Assembly: GCA_036365455.1 (NCBI GenBank)
Contig: JAWQUS010000023.1
Span: forward strand, 9,548,001-9,612,000
Reading direction: 5' to 3'
DNA: 64,000 bases
Source of the DNA: Macrosoma leucophasiata
Taxonomy: Eukaryota > Arthropoda > Insecta > Lepidoptera > Hedylidae
This document shows positions 22,168-33,385 of this stretch, in pieces (within the stretch, counting starts at the first letter, position 1; each line of letters starts with the position of its first letter). The notes below the pieces were generated by a model, which was given only the letters and a program-made list of their open reading frames with translations, did no database searches and had not been told where the DNA came from. The translations under genes were made by a program, and so were the position numbers.

Positions 22168-22343
22168 CTAATATTCTCTTCAATATTTGCACAAATCTGA
22201 CACATCTCAGCATCGTATGTTGAATCAAATAAGTATTGGTTATTCAAGTGTATTTCAACTTGTTCACAAATGTTTATCAGATCTATATCTTCACATATTT
22301 CTTCTAATTCACGTTTATCGACACACTGGCTGCATTCGAACAT
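22168..22343 (-). CDS. Nested gene, exon 1: N-terminal CxxC segment
   Basis: The ATG is at 22343-22341 (MFECSQC); the two codons before it are not ATG. The exon encodes 58 residues plus two bases, with two Cys pairs (CSQC near the start, CQIC near the end) in an acidic, helical-looking stretch. The donor is AG/GTAAGG at 22167-22166. The two leftover bases AG and the first base of exon 2 form a Ser codon and keep the long frame, which strongly supports the 436-bp intron. No polymerase II promoter motif is obvious upstream. Confidence 0.75.
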
Positions 22344-22651
22344 TTTCAAGTTACTAATATTATCAAAAAAAGCACATGTGATGTGGACAAAGACAAATTG
22401 TAAATGGTATTGTCATTAAATTCAAACCTCTTATATAGTTATTAACTAACAACTAATTATGTGTTCGATTGTTTTGGTTATATATTACATCGAAAATATG
22501 ACTTGCCACAAAGTCCTGGTAACTACTAATTAATAAATGCCTATTGTCCTTAATTAGAACTCTATTTGTTATAAAAGCATGTATTTGCTTAAATCTTCCA
22601 TTGAAATTACTTTTTGCATGTGTTCTTATTGTGGTTATGTTTATAATTCTT

Positions 22652-23575
22652 ATTTTTAAAGAAAATGGAAAGAAAAATTTGACTTCAGGCGAGGCTCGAA
22701 CTCGCGACCTACTGGGAATCTAGTCCAGCCGCTCTTCCAATTGAGCTACTGAAGCCCTGCCCGATTTGTCGAATTTTTCCTTCACATCTATTGCATTGCT
22801 TTATGGTAGCAGTAGCGCCATCTACTACCAACTATGCTGGACTAGATTCCCAGTAGGTCGCGAGTTCGAGCCTCGCCTGAAGTCAAATTTTTCTTTCCAT
22901 TTTCTTTAAAAATAAAAATATATTTCACAAGCATGTGTTAATGCGAAATAATATAAAACAATTATTAAGGGTAAACGCGACTTCTTTACGATATTCAATA
23001 AACTGAAAAGTCTATTATATCGGTTGCCTAACTAGCATAGTTGGTAATAGATGGCGCTACTGCTACCATAAAGCAATGCAATAGATGTGAAGGAAAAATT
23101 CGACAAATCGGGCAGGGCTTCAGTAGCTCAATTGGAAGAGCGGCTGGACTAGATTCCCAGTAGGTCGCGAGTTCGAGCCTCGCCTGAAGTCAAATTTTTC
23201 TTTCCATTTTCTTTAAAAATAAAAATATATTTCACAAGCATGTGTTAATGCGAAATAATATAAAACAATTATTAAGGGTAAACGCGACTTCTTTACGATA
23301 TTCAATAAACTGAAAAGTCTATTATATCGGTTGCCTAACTAGCATAGTTGGTAATAGATGGCGCTACTGCTACCATAAAGCAATGCAATAGGTGTGAAGG
23401 AAAAATTCGACAAATCGGGCAGGGCTTCAGTAGCTCAATTGGAAGAGCGGCTGGACTAGATTCCCAGTAGGTCGCGAGTTCGAGCCTCGCCTGAAGTCAA
23501 ATTTTTCTTTCCATTTTCTTTAAAAATAAAAATATATTTCACAAGCATGTGTTAATGCGAAATAATATAAAACAA
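22652..23575 (+). mobile_element. Multimeric tRNA-bearing foldback SINE (family C), 924 bp, with 12-bp target duplication
   Basis: TTTATAATTCTT occurs at 22640-22651 and 23576-23587. The left part is an antisense tRNA-like segment; then come sense segments in tandem with a 307-bp period (GGACTAGATTCC at 22839, 23146 and 23453). The tandem units are almost identical; I noticed one substitution (ATAGATGTG versus ATAGGTGTG). The sense tRNA-like segments start near 23117 and 23424 (GCTTCAGTAGCTCAATTGG). This is either a multimer inserted in one event or an insertion later expanded by unequal exchange. Confidence 0.88.
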
Positions 23576-23913
23576 TTTATAATTCTTGTCGATAGTGTAA
23601 AATTTTACCCTGGCTGGTGGTGGCTTAAAAAAATTGAGAAAATATCAAATTCATTATTTTCACAATTTTTCAAAGCCACATCTGAGTTACCCTGGAATTC
23701 GGGCGCTACAAAGAATGGGGCTTTTTTAGCGGTCGATGCGCAGACTTATGTCTACAAAGGGGTAGCTTCTCGACAAGAGCGTAAGATGGCAGCTAAGCGA
23801 AAAATGCCCTGTGCCGGAATAATTAAGTCATATTATGGGATCAATATGATCATATTCAGAGCTCAGATAAATATTTTAGTATCTAGTATATGCTAAAGTA
23901 ATCTAACTATTGA

Positions 23914-24194
23914 TTTTTTATGTAACGAAGGTGGCATGTAGTTCACATGTATGTTAAATGATGACTACAGCTTATAGACATCCAAGGACATAAAAACAAG
24001 AGGTCAAAATGCGGATGAGTTACTTCCCCTGGGACTTTAGCTGTTATGTCTCTGTGAAAGTTATTACGGCTCCGACCATTGCCATCTAACCGGAATACGA
24101 TAGTGCTGATGACTACCATTTGGTGGCAGATAGATTAGGTAATGCGGTGGTGCCTACGCCCTTGAGTCCCTACACTGGGACTCCCAGAGTAAAT
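23914..24194 (-). repeat. LINE 3'-end family A, second subfamily, near-complete
   Basis: T-run, TGTAACGAAGGTGGCATG, ACAAGAGGTCAAAATGCGG, GTTATTACGGCTCCGACC and the end GGGACTCCCAGAGTAAA. It differs from the main subfamily at many shared positions, as do the copies at 2698 and 42445. Confidence 0.82.
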
Positions 24195-24340
24195 GTTTTT
24201 TTTGTGAAATAAAAATTAAGGAATGGTCGCCTTCCTGATTACAACGGGCATAACAACATAGTATTAGATAGGTATACCTAGTCCTGCTTTTTTGAATAAG
24301 TCCGTAATCACTGGAAAATCAACAATAGATAATTATGTAC

Positions 24341-24627
24341 TTTTTTTTTTAATGTTATAAAAGTGGCAAACAAGCGTGCAGTTCACATTGATGTTAAGTG
24401 ATGACTGCAGCCTATAGACACCCACACAATGACCAGAGGTCAAAATGCAAATGCGCTGCCACTCTTGAGGCATTAGATGTTATGCCTCTGTGCCGGAAAT
24501 TACAGAGCCGTACATTACCACCTGACCGGAACACGATAGTGCTGAACACTACCGGCAAGTATATTAGGTAATGCGGTGGTGCCTACGCCCGCGAGCTCCG
24601 TCACTGGAGCTCTACCACCAGTAAAAC
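24341..24627 (-). repeat. LINE 3'-end family A, near-complete copy
   Basis: T-run, AATGTTATAAAAGTGGCAAAC and the end TCTACCACCAGTAAAAC. It lacks the CATTTAGC block after AACACTAC. Confidence 0.86.
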
Positions 24628-24758
24628 TTATAAGTTAGGTTACGGTACTCGGCAACGGTTATGATAATTAATATTATCCTTATTATTACAACATAATGAC
24701 TATAATATATTGACTGTTGCTCCATGACGATAAATGAAGGAGTTGATTCTCAGATTTT

Positions 24759-25011
24759 AGGTGTGCTGGACATAAGGCCAATAATATACTTGCCAATATA
24801 CTTGCCAAGGCCATGAAAAAAAAAGATGTTGCTCAGTTGCTAATAGGTAGCTGAGCAACATCTTTTTTTTTCATTACACACAGATAGATATAGTTTTCTC
24901 TCAATTTTAATTACTTATGCCAATCATTTCATTGATACGTAAGTAATAAATGAATAAAAAAAAAAAACAGAATTAATTATCCATAATTACGGCCTTATGT
25001 CCAGCACACCT
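24759..25011. repeat. Nested inverted repeats: 21-bp outer arms, 24-bp inner hairpin
   Basis: The outer arms are 24759-24779 and 24991-25011, perfect inverse copies (AGGTGTGCTGGACATAAGG...). Inside, 24813-24836 and 24851-24874 form a perfect 24-bp stem with a 14-nt loop. The right outer arm runs into the start of the SINE B copy at 25009. Confidence 0.85.
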
Positions 25012-25321
25012 CAGTAGCGTAGTGGTAGCAGGCCACTACTATTACGCTGGAGGTCCTGGGTTCGATTCCCGGGTCGGGGGATATTAGAGATAACGGTCTA
25101 AAATCCTTTATCTCTGCTTCTATTGGGATTTTTCCATTTTCTGGAAGTTTCCCCGTACCCCGGAGTTTGGTAATGTGCCCGGAGATGGCAACAGGTTCGC
25201 CACCTGTTACATGGGCCAAAACGTAACCGGCGAGTGGGTGTTTGCATGTATGATTAAATGCATGCATTTACCTCTGCCTACCCCTTCGGGGATTACAGGC
25301 GTGAAGTTACGTTTTTTTTTT
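25009..25321 (+). mobile_element. tRNA-derived SINE family B, full-length reference copy
   Basis: It starts CCTCAGTAGCGTAGTGGTAG, has box B GGTTCGATTCCC, a body with TTTATCTCTGCTTCTATTGG and TGTGCCCGGAGATGG, and a 3' part with GGGTGTTTGCATG, CTACCCCTTCGGGG and GTGAAGTTACG followed by T9-10. Partial copies lie at 1861, 18199, 19455, 32812, 40309 and 45497. Confidence 0.88.
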
Positions 25322-26668
25322 AATAGGTAGTGAGCGTGTAAAAGAAGACAAAATTTTAGTTTCATTGTAGACGAGTTCAAACCTTTTGAATCTGATATAA
25401 AGCCCTATGGTCTTCACTTTTGAGGAATATTTCTGTAAATCCAAAAAGATCGTTCGGATGTCGTATCATAAATAATCTATCAATGGTTTTAATTATTAAG
25501 TAGGTACTTATATTATGAACACTGAGTATTTCTTCAGAATTTATAAAAATGCATTTAATTCTTCAGTGGCCGAGTTCTTCGCAGCATTAACTGCACCTTT
25601 ATTATGACGACCAAATTCATTCCTTTTTTCAGTTTCTTTATAAAATGGGAATATGGAGGCATTTTTTAAAAATTAATTCCTTCCATATTATAATTGTTTC
25701 GTTTCTTTTTATTAAATTTGGTGTTTTGATTACCTATTATTTGTGGTTATTCACTCTAAGTAGTTTTAAAAAATAGAATGTAAAAGTGCACTCCAGAAGC
25801 CTAATTATATGAAATAAAAGAATTAACAGAATAATCTAAACTGCATACATAGTAAGTAATCAACAACTTATTTAGGTATTAACCCTTCAAAGATTTCATG
25901 CTCGGCTATATAGATAGACCAATTTTTTTGTAAAATAAAATCCTGATTGAAGTTATGTACTAATCTGAGCCCTCTATAAACTCAGGTACGTCCAAATAAA
26001 ACATGATAATTATTCACTAGGTAATATTATTACTTTATTCGACAATTAAGAATAATTATTGGAATGAAAGAAAGAATGAAAATAAATCATTGTACTTACC
26101 AACTCTTGCGCAAATATACCTCCTTGCTTAAACATCCGAAGGCTATGTTGTTGATTCGCGGTGTTTGTGTTAATTTCACGCTATATAATTATAATTAATA
26201 ACTGATATTAACCGTTTACTTTGACGGTAATATCTTATGCGCCTGAGGTGTGATCAAAGCTGAATTATGTTTATTGCTTGTTTTACGTTCTGCGGTAGGT
26301 TATACTCAACTCATTTCTATCGTTGGCCCTGTTTTGCAGATTATATAAGTAGCGTTTTGGCAAACTTTTATGTGGCCATGTAAGCCAATACCTGAAAGAA
26401 TAGAGCAGTTACTCTTGTGGTAGTTATAAGAGGTGGTGGGAGTTGTGGGTGAGTTGGCAGAAACGACGTAACTTTTTTTTTCTTTAGCTGGCATTGTGAC
26501 AAGCTAAGCCCGATAGTCAAGTGGTTCTCTAAGCCTTTACGCAACCTTTTATAAGAGACGACCAGTGAGGATTTCCCATATTTAGTTAAATAAAATTAAA
26601 CGAAATTATGATTACTTTGGGAGTATCCTTTCACCGTAACATGTTAATAGATAATATAATGGCAACCC

Positions 26669-26766
26669 TTGATACGACCTACTGCTGGGCACGGGTCTTC
26701 CCCTTCTTGGGAGGAGGCTTGGAGCTTACTCCACCACGCTGCTATAATGTGGGTTGGTGGAGATAA
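26669..26766 (+). repeat. Fragment of a common lepidopteran repeat
   Basis: CTACTGCTGGGCACGGGTC, CTTGGGAGGAGGCTTGGAG and TCCACCACGCTGC, then GTGGGTTGGTGGAG. I recognise this block order from many lepidopteran genomes but cannot name the family from the sequence. Confidence 0.55.
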
Positions 26767-26952
26767 CATGCTAATATTGATGATAATATTATACATGTAT
26801 GTACATTAGTTTCACGACTAAACCACTGCACCACGGAAAAACATCTTTATACATATCTCGAGGACCAACGCCTTTGTGGATTTGACCTTTTCGTAGATAT
26901 CTATGTCCTGTGTTAAGTAATATTGTTTTGATTATTGTAACATTGTTGACAG

Positions 26953-27083
26953 GGGATGCGCCGTGCATGCTGAACTGCAGACCGTTGGGGCAGCAGTTCT
27001 ATGCAACCTTGTCTGTCGCTGCTGACGGCACCCCGTGCACCAAGCCTGGCTTTAGGGCAATATGTGTCCAAGGAACTTGTAAG
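26953..27083 (+). CDS. ADAMTS-like protein exon, cysteine-rich module
   Basis: The acceptor is TTGTTGACAG; two bases complete the Gly codon opened at 19438. The exon encodes APCMLNCRPLGQQFY, DGTPCTKPG and AICVQGTCK. The LNCRPxGxxFY, DGTPC and CVxGxC blocks, with five conserved cysteines after the first, are the standard cysteine-rich module of ADAMTSL4/THSD4/papilin. It ends in phase 0 after TGTAAG. The donor is AAG/GCAAGT: a GC donor with an otherwise strong consensus. No in-frame GT donor nearby would keep both the CxxGTCK block and the phase. Confidence 0.94.
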
Positions 27084-27437
27084 GCAAGTATGAAAATTGT
27101 ACTTAAGATCGTGTTATACAAGACGATGATTTACATATGTACTTAGGTAAAATTCCGGCGGATTTTTGTGATTTAGAATTTTGGAATCTCTATCCTCCAT
27201 TCATGGTATGTACCAACTTATGATGTTATTTCTTAATTAAAATTTTCTCTATGTCGTACTTTAGATAAGATAAGATAATATTTATTTGCATAAACATGTG
27301 TGCATATGTGTACATACATCGAAGGATGACAAAAATAGAGACATGTTAGTCACAGCGTGACGTGCACATATTCCTACCTATGTACATAATTTATGCTTTT
27401 AAAAGTTAATGAAGACAATATTAAAAGTATTTGCCAT

Positions 27438-27469
27438 GATTATAATTAGGTAGGTACCTAATTATAATC
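27438..27469. repeat. 15-bp-arm palindrome
   Basis: 27438-27452 and 27455-27469 are perfect inverse copies separated by two G bases. Confidence 0.85.
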
Positions 27470-27621
27470 TCTGTAGGTACAGAGAACGATAATATACAAC
27501 TTTCTTACTATTTATTTACTTTCATGGCCACTGTTATTTATTTATTTACACCTTATTGCATATTGTACATACGGCGGACTTAATAACTAGACATTAATAA
27601 TTATATAGGGGTTGTGTGAAA

Positions 27622-27660
27622 TAAATTGTGAGGGTGCATATCTTGCACCCTCACAATTTA
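27622..27660. repeat. 17-bp-arm perfect hairpin
   Basis: The arms are 27622-27638 and 27644-27660, the loop TATCT. There is no T-run after it that would suggest a Pol III terminator. Confidence 0.88.
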
Positions 27661-28321
27661 TAAACAATACAAGTGTACTGTTTAATTGATTTGGATAATT
27701 TTTAACTGGGAAGTAATTTGAACCCGATTTTATGACACTTTATTACATATATCATGATGAAGGGCAATCGTCGAAGATGATGGATTGGTGATATATGTTT
27801 CGTAGCAATATCGATAAATAAATAACTACTTATAAAGATGAACACAACTAATGAATTAGATGATTAAGGATAATTAAAATCTATATTAATTTTCAATAAC
27901 TTTGGGTAAATTTCAGGAGTAGGTATTGTAAAGATTTGTAAAAAAGTTTAAAATGGAAATCAAAGCCAAACCTTGATAAAACAGTTGATAATTACAATAT
28001 GCATTTCCTAGATGTTACACAATAGGTTCTCACATTACAGTTTTCAGTATCTACCAGTCAACTAGTTGACTGCAATCAATTAACCTTGTGTTTGATGTTA
28101 CTGCAGTACCGGCGTTGTCTACTTCTGTGTTTACTAATAAATTTACTGTTTCGTCCTTGTTTGCATTCTAGTGTTCCTAGAATAATCGGGGCTAAGCGTG
28201 CACATGACAATAGATGTCATGTTGTCTATATTCATTGTTTATAGGTGGTAAACAGGAGCTACAGAGTCAAGTACAATCGTATTATCTAATCGACCTGATG
28301 TTTAAAATATTAAAGGTTATT

Positions 28322-28515
28322 TTATTTTTAAAGAAAAATGGAAAGAAAAATTTGACTTAAGGCGAGACTCGAACTCGCAACCTACTGGGAATTTCCAGTA
28401 GATTCCCAGTAGGTCGCGAGTTCGAGTCTCGCCAGAAATCAAATTTTGCTTTCCATTTTTCTTTAAAAATAAAATATATTTCACAAGCATGTGTTAATGC
28501 GAAATAATATAAAAC
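28322..28515 (+). mobile_element. tRNA-bearing foldback SINE (family C), minimal 194-bp palindromic copy
   Basis: It is flanked by a 17-bp direct repeat with one mismatch (28305-28321 and 28516-28532; AAATATTAAAGGTTATT versus AAATATTAAACGTTATT). The antisense and sense tRNA-like parts meet directly at GGGAATTTCCAGTAGATTCCC with no linker, so the whole first two thirds is one hairpin. The 3' tail (TTCACAAGCATGTG, then ATAATATAAAACA) is the same as in other copies. Confidence 0.87.
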
Positions 28516-29073
28516 AAATATTAAACGTTATTTCAGAAAGATGGTAATATTCGCCATTATATACTGGTATAAATAGGGGCAAAATGTTAGATTCGTGTTT
28601 ATGTACAAAAATTAAGAATCTTTTCAGCGGTCGGTTACCGGCAGGGTGATCCACTTGAACCAGTCATTTTCAGCTTAGGTATAGTACCAGTAACTATGAA
28701 CACTCATCATTAGGCAACTAAATTAAACATTTAGCGTTTGGTGCTTAGATGATGGGGATTTAGTATTGACATATTTCAATGAAGTACTTGAGATTTAAAC
28801 ACGGGAAAATGCTAAATATGTATTGGAATAAGTATATTATTATATTAAACCGTTCTGGAGAACGGACGGATAGATCAACATCTCCCTCTCTCTCTAAATC
28901 TTGCGCAAGCGCTTGTCACATGAAAACGATAGAAAAAAATTGAAAGCCTTGAAAACGAATGTTCAAGTAAGAAAGAAAATTACGAACTCTATTTAAATTA
29001 CTGGCAATTTTGTACATATTTTATAAAGATATCTAATTAGTTCTTGTTTTAAGCGTACAAATTGCAATCTATA

Positions 29074-29369
29074 CAAATAAATAAAATTGGAGTGTCTGTT
29101 TGTAATATTAAAATAACCGCTTTTTACTAAATGCATATGTATGTATACACGGTACATATACCAAAACCACATTTTTTACAATGTCTGTCTGTCTGTTTGG
29201 CGGGGCTAATCTTGGGAACGGCTTTACCGATTTTGATGGGACTTTCACTGGCAGATAGCTTATGTGATAAGGAGTAACTTAAGCTACTTTTATACTAGCG
29301 CCCACGACTTCGTCCGGGTAGATACTGAACAATCATATTTTTTTCTCACGTGGACCAAGTCGCGGGCAC
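29074..29369 (-). repeat. RTE-like repeat copy
   Basis: It contains ATTGGAGTGTCTGTTTGTAA, GTCTGTCTGTCTGTTTGGCG, CCGATTTTGATGGGACTTTC and CAAGTCGCGGGCACAGCT. It is the inverse of the repeat at 38078-38747. The small open frame across it is not a gene. Confidence 0.75.
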
Positions 29370-30085
29370 AGCTCGTAAAACATAAATGTTCTATTGACAG
29401 AATGAAACCACGTATGATCTATAAACTATTCAATCGCTGCACCAGTGACTATGACAACAGTCCACAAGGACATTCTATTCGTAACCGTAAATTATTTGGT
29501 GTATTGTTATTGTAAGTTATTACGCGATAATGTTTCGACTGCTCAATGTTTATCACATACTTTGAACTTTACTTCAGTCTAAAATTACAATCGTAAACAG
29601 TTTTTTATTTAAATCTTAGAAAAATATGTTGCAAGTGAAGGTTAACAAAGTCACACACCTATAACAATAAACTCTTTAGCGTAACAATTGTCGAATTCTA
29701 TTAATTTTATTAACACCTCTTGCATCGGAATAACCTTTAGTACTTCGGCACCTGGTACAGTAAATTGGGTGGCATGCCATACGTTCGACTTAGCGACGCT
29801 ATGTAATCACTTGCCTTATTTGGAGTTAAATAGTAGACTTGCTAATAATAAATTGCCTTAAATAATGGTTTCGTGCTTAGAATACGTGTAGCCACATTAA
29901 ACTGTGCTTTTACTATGGCTACGGACGATCATTACAATCTGTCTTTGCATCTAATTCTTTATTATCCCTCGAAGTGAGTCTTATATAAAGTTGAATTATT
30001 CAATTTATTTTATATTTAGAAATTTCAAGTTATTTGCATTTTTTCATCAAAATAACTTGAAATGTATTTTTGTTGTGCATTTTTT

Positions 30086-30269
30086 AATGCAGATGCGTTA
30101 CCACTTCTGAGACCTAAGGTGTTCTGTGCAGGAAATTACAGGGCCGTACATTACCAGCTGACCAGAACACGATAGTGGTGAACACTACCATTAAGCGGCA
30201 AGTTTATAGGTAATGCGGTGTTGCCTACGCCCGCGAGCTCCGTCACTGGAGCACTACCACCAGTAAAAC
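30086..30269 (-). repeat. LINE 3'-end family A, partial copy
   Basis: It begins at AATGCAGATGCG and ends ACTACCACCAGTAAAACG. The A-tail half of the element is absent. Confidence 0.82.
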
Positions 30270-30783
30270 GTAAAAATAAAAGTAATGCATGATTTAATTA
30301 CGATATGCATTTTACTTTATATAAAAGAGACACAGGAAGTGAAATATCAGGCCTCCACGCTCTCTGCCTGTCTTCATCTTCACGTCAAGTCCCTCACGAA
30401 GTATGAACTACACATTTTACAAAATTAATATTTAGTATTAATTGACAATAGGTAGACCATAGTGCAGGGCGAATAATATATTGATTTCTTCACATAAGTT
30501 CAATTTTTCATACGTTATTTATTAGGTACTTCATAATTTGTATCTATTTGTTTCTTTATTGTAAGATATTACGTTTAAAAAATTGATACGATATGAACGC
30601 CTTATTACCGAATCGAAACATGATAATGAAGATCATTCTCATAATAATAAATCTTGTTATTTAGAATTAACATTAACAGTTATAACTTTTTTACAACAAA
30701 AAATCTACTACTTCAAAATGTTATTTATTTGTTCATGTTTTTTGCAAAACGAATTTATGGACTTATCTCACGTAAAACGATTT

Positions 30784-30843
30784 TTAAAATCAGCCCGACG
30801 TTTCGGTCGCTGTTCAGCCGTGTGAAACGTCGGGTTGATTTTA
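30784..30843. repeat. Foldback with 21-bp arms around a GACGTTTCGGTCGC block
   Basis: 30784-30804 and 30823-30843 pair with one mismatch. The block CGACGTTTCGGTCGCTGTTC also occurs near 39822 and, inverted, near 42285, so it belongs to a dispersed family. Confidence 0.75.
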
Positions 30844-31582
30844 AATATAATTTTAGTTTAATACCTATACTACAAAATTTAACAAATACTTTGCATAGGA
30901 TTCCTTCAACGATTTCCACCGTTGCTTATCTTGGGCAGCTCTTCACCAGTTTGGTCCTGCTGTTAATTTCATTTTATCTTTCCACCTTTCTTTCTCATAT
31001 TGCCTTCCTCGGCTTCTTCTATGTCCATTGGGTACGCATACTACTACTACTAGGAACATATTATTTCAGTATCGGATATTATTATGATTTTTTCAGTAGG
31101 TACAGACTAAGACTAAGCTGCATATTTTTCAGCACCACCTATATATAGCATTTTTAATCAAATTTTCTTTATTTGAATGAAAGATTCTATCACAAAGATT
31201 TCTTTCGCCGTTACTGGAGTTATTTGCGTTGCGAGATGTTGAACTACAGATATAAATCTATAAACAAAACTTGGTTAAGAATGTAAAAAATAAACAAGAA
31301 CCACAGTAACAGGTTCCTGGTGTTATGATTAATACGATAAAAACTTTAACGGTTAAGAATATAATCATAAATGTAGACGCCGTGACTAATTTAGTAAGAA
31401 ACTGAACGAATAAACTGAAAGTGCGAAAGACGTTTATAAACACGCCGTATCGAATGGCAAAGAGATAGATAAATAATTCTCTAGATATATTTAAACCGTT
31501 GTACACATGTAAGTAATTAATATTGCTATTATTAAAATTTGTGAAAATGACTGACCCAACCACTGTGAGTTTTAATGATATT

Positions 31583-31666
31583 TTATTACGTCGTCAGGGT
31601 AATGCAAGGTGCATTTTATTACGTCGTCAGGGTAATGCACCTTGCATTACCCTAACGACGTAATAA
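31583..31666. repeat. 31-bp-arm hairpin whose loop repeats the arm
   Basis: The left arm 31583-31613 and right arm 31636-31666 pair with one mismatch. The 22-nt loop (31614-31635) is a direct repeat of the start of the left arm, so the locus holds two direct copies and one inverted copy of one sequence. Confidence 0.85.
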
Positions 31667-32811
31667 TTCTGCAGTGGGATCCTAATCTAAAATACAATGT
31701 ACGGATTTATTATAATTTATTGTAACCGTAACTCTCTAATTCTCAAATGATACCATAATATCAGGTTTAAACTGACTATTGTAATGTTTTCCGGGTAAAT
31801 ATATTTTGTTCCGTTCAAATCCATCTACATCCAGATATCATGGATGTATTTGTTCAATTGTATGCCCTCGAAAACATAGATAAATAAGATATTTTATCAT
31901 GTACCAAGATTACTAGTTCAAACCGTTTAATTCTTGGCACTGCAGCAACGTTAAATATGCCATGACCATTTAAATTTGTTTACTGTACGCTAAGTGCCAG
32001 CATTTTGATCGTATCAAATTGAAAAGCTTTTTGACTTATTTCATTTGTTTATTATAATCGAACGTTTCGTAAAATAAAAGATTCGTGTTTGAAGCTGTGC
32101 ACACACGATTTTGAATCAAATGTTTTAATGAATGGTAGGTGTGGTTTCGACTTCGTAGAGCGTTATCTCTGCTAAACATTGCCTACGTAAGCACTGATTG
32201 TCCGGTATTGGTCAAAACTTAATCAAAATGTTCGACAAACGTCACATATGTAGGTAAGGTGCGAAAGAAATAGCGCTCTACATACCCGAAGACTCTTTCC
32301 TAGGGTTGTAATGATGGATGTTGGATGCTGTAGGTACATAGTGTCGCGACTACATTCATCTCGGAAGAAAGATACTTATGATCGACCTGTCAAACATATC
32401 GGCGCGCGCAGAGGGCGCTATCAGCCTAAATAAAGTACGTTATCGCAACTGCCTAAGGGAGACCCCTGAGTATCCGAACCTCGGCTTAGGGCGTTGCGGA
32501 GGGAACGTTCGATTCAGGGATTCGAAATCGCATTTTAATTATTTGATGAAAATATAACGTAAAGTAATATTTTTCTTCAAAATCACGGATCTAAGTTTAT
32601 ACCACTAAACAACCGGGGTCAATTTGAATCAAGTGAGTTCGATTCATACCGAGGACGTTTCCCTTTTTTATGAAGTCAATAAGTCTATGCGGTGCTAATA
32701 ATCTATTTCTTACAATATCATTGCTCTATGTTGTTGAAGAAGTTAATTAGGTAAGTGTGAATTTACCTATTAATTATCGTTAAAAAACGTAAACGTTTAT
32801 TTACGTAAAAA

Positions 32812-33053
32812 CGTAACTTCTTTTTTTTATTTGCCGGTTATGTTTTGGTCCATGGAACAGATGGCGGCCTGTTCACATCTCCAGGCTCATTATCAAACTT
32901 CGAGGTACTAGGAAACTTCCAGAAAATTGAAAAAAATCCCAATAGAACCAGAGATAAAGTATTTTACACCTAGAATAGAAACTTAGAAAAGAATAGAACC
33001 TAGGTACCCAGTTTAATAGTAGTGGCCTGCTACCACTAGGTTACTGAGGCAGT
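32812..33053 (-). repeat. SINE family B, internally deleted copy
   Basis: It reads GTAACTTC, a T-run, then CACATCTCCAGGCTCATTA and CCAGAAAATTGAAAAAAATCC, and ends GGCCTGCTACCACTAGG. The block with the TTCGGGG motif is missing. Confidence 0.78.
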
Positions 33054-33385
33054 TAACTGTTATAATTAATTCTCTTTAAATTTTATATGAATTGTAAATA
33101 CAGATAATTTGTCGCAAATAATCATAAAGTATTAAATTTTACAGTAAACTCTGTATAAGTATCCACTCTATATGAGCAAACGTTAAATATCAAATGGGAA
33201 AATTTACGCTCGTTGCCATTAAAATGTCTGATGACATAATTGCTTGCTGACAAAATAATTTAACCAGTTTAATTTGGTGTGAAATTCAAAGCAATCATGT
33301 AGTTATATTATGAAAAACATTTTATTGTTGTCTCCATCAAGGTCTTACAGAGATTAAGCGTACTTTGTATTTATGGTGTTACGGA

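Larger units (their letters stand above)
19439..26952 (+). other. Intron of about 7.5 kb holding a nested antisense gene
   Basis: Besides SINE B copies, an AT repeat, the large family C insertion and two family A copies, it contains the two-exon minus-strand gene at 22343-20474. At 25322-26668 I see nothing but unique AT-rich sequence. Confidence 0.7.

Noticed and set aside
22684..23500. Several complete tRNA-like cloverleaves that could be tRNA genes
   Set aside because: They occur only inside the repeated family C element, the anticodon stem has a mismatch, and the loop would give an AGA anticodon without the long variable arm of serine tRNA. I read them as SINE parts.
23549..23896. 115-codon plus-strand frame after the family C insertion
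   Set aside because: The first part is repeat sequence; the rest (PWNSGATKNGAF) has no partner exon or recognised motif.
30654..31148. 164-codon, hydrophobic plus-strand frame
   Set aside because: It runs through a foldback repeat (30784-30843) and what look like decayed LINE fragments; the Phe/Leu/Ile richness reflects AT-rich sequence.
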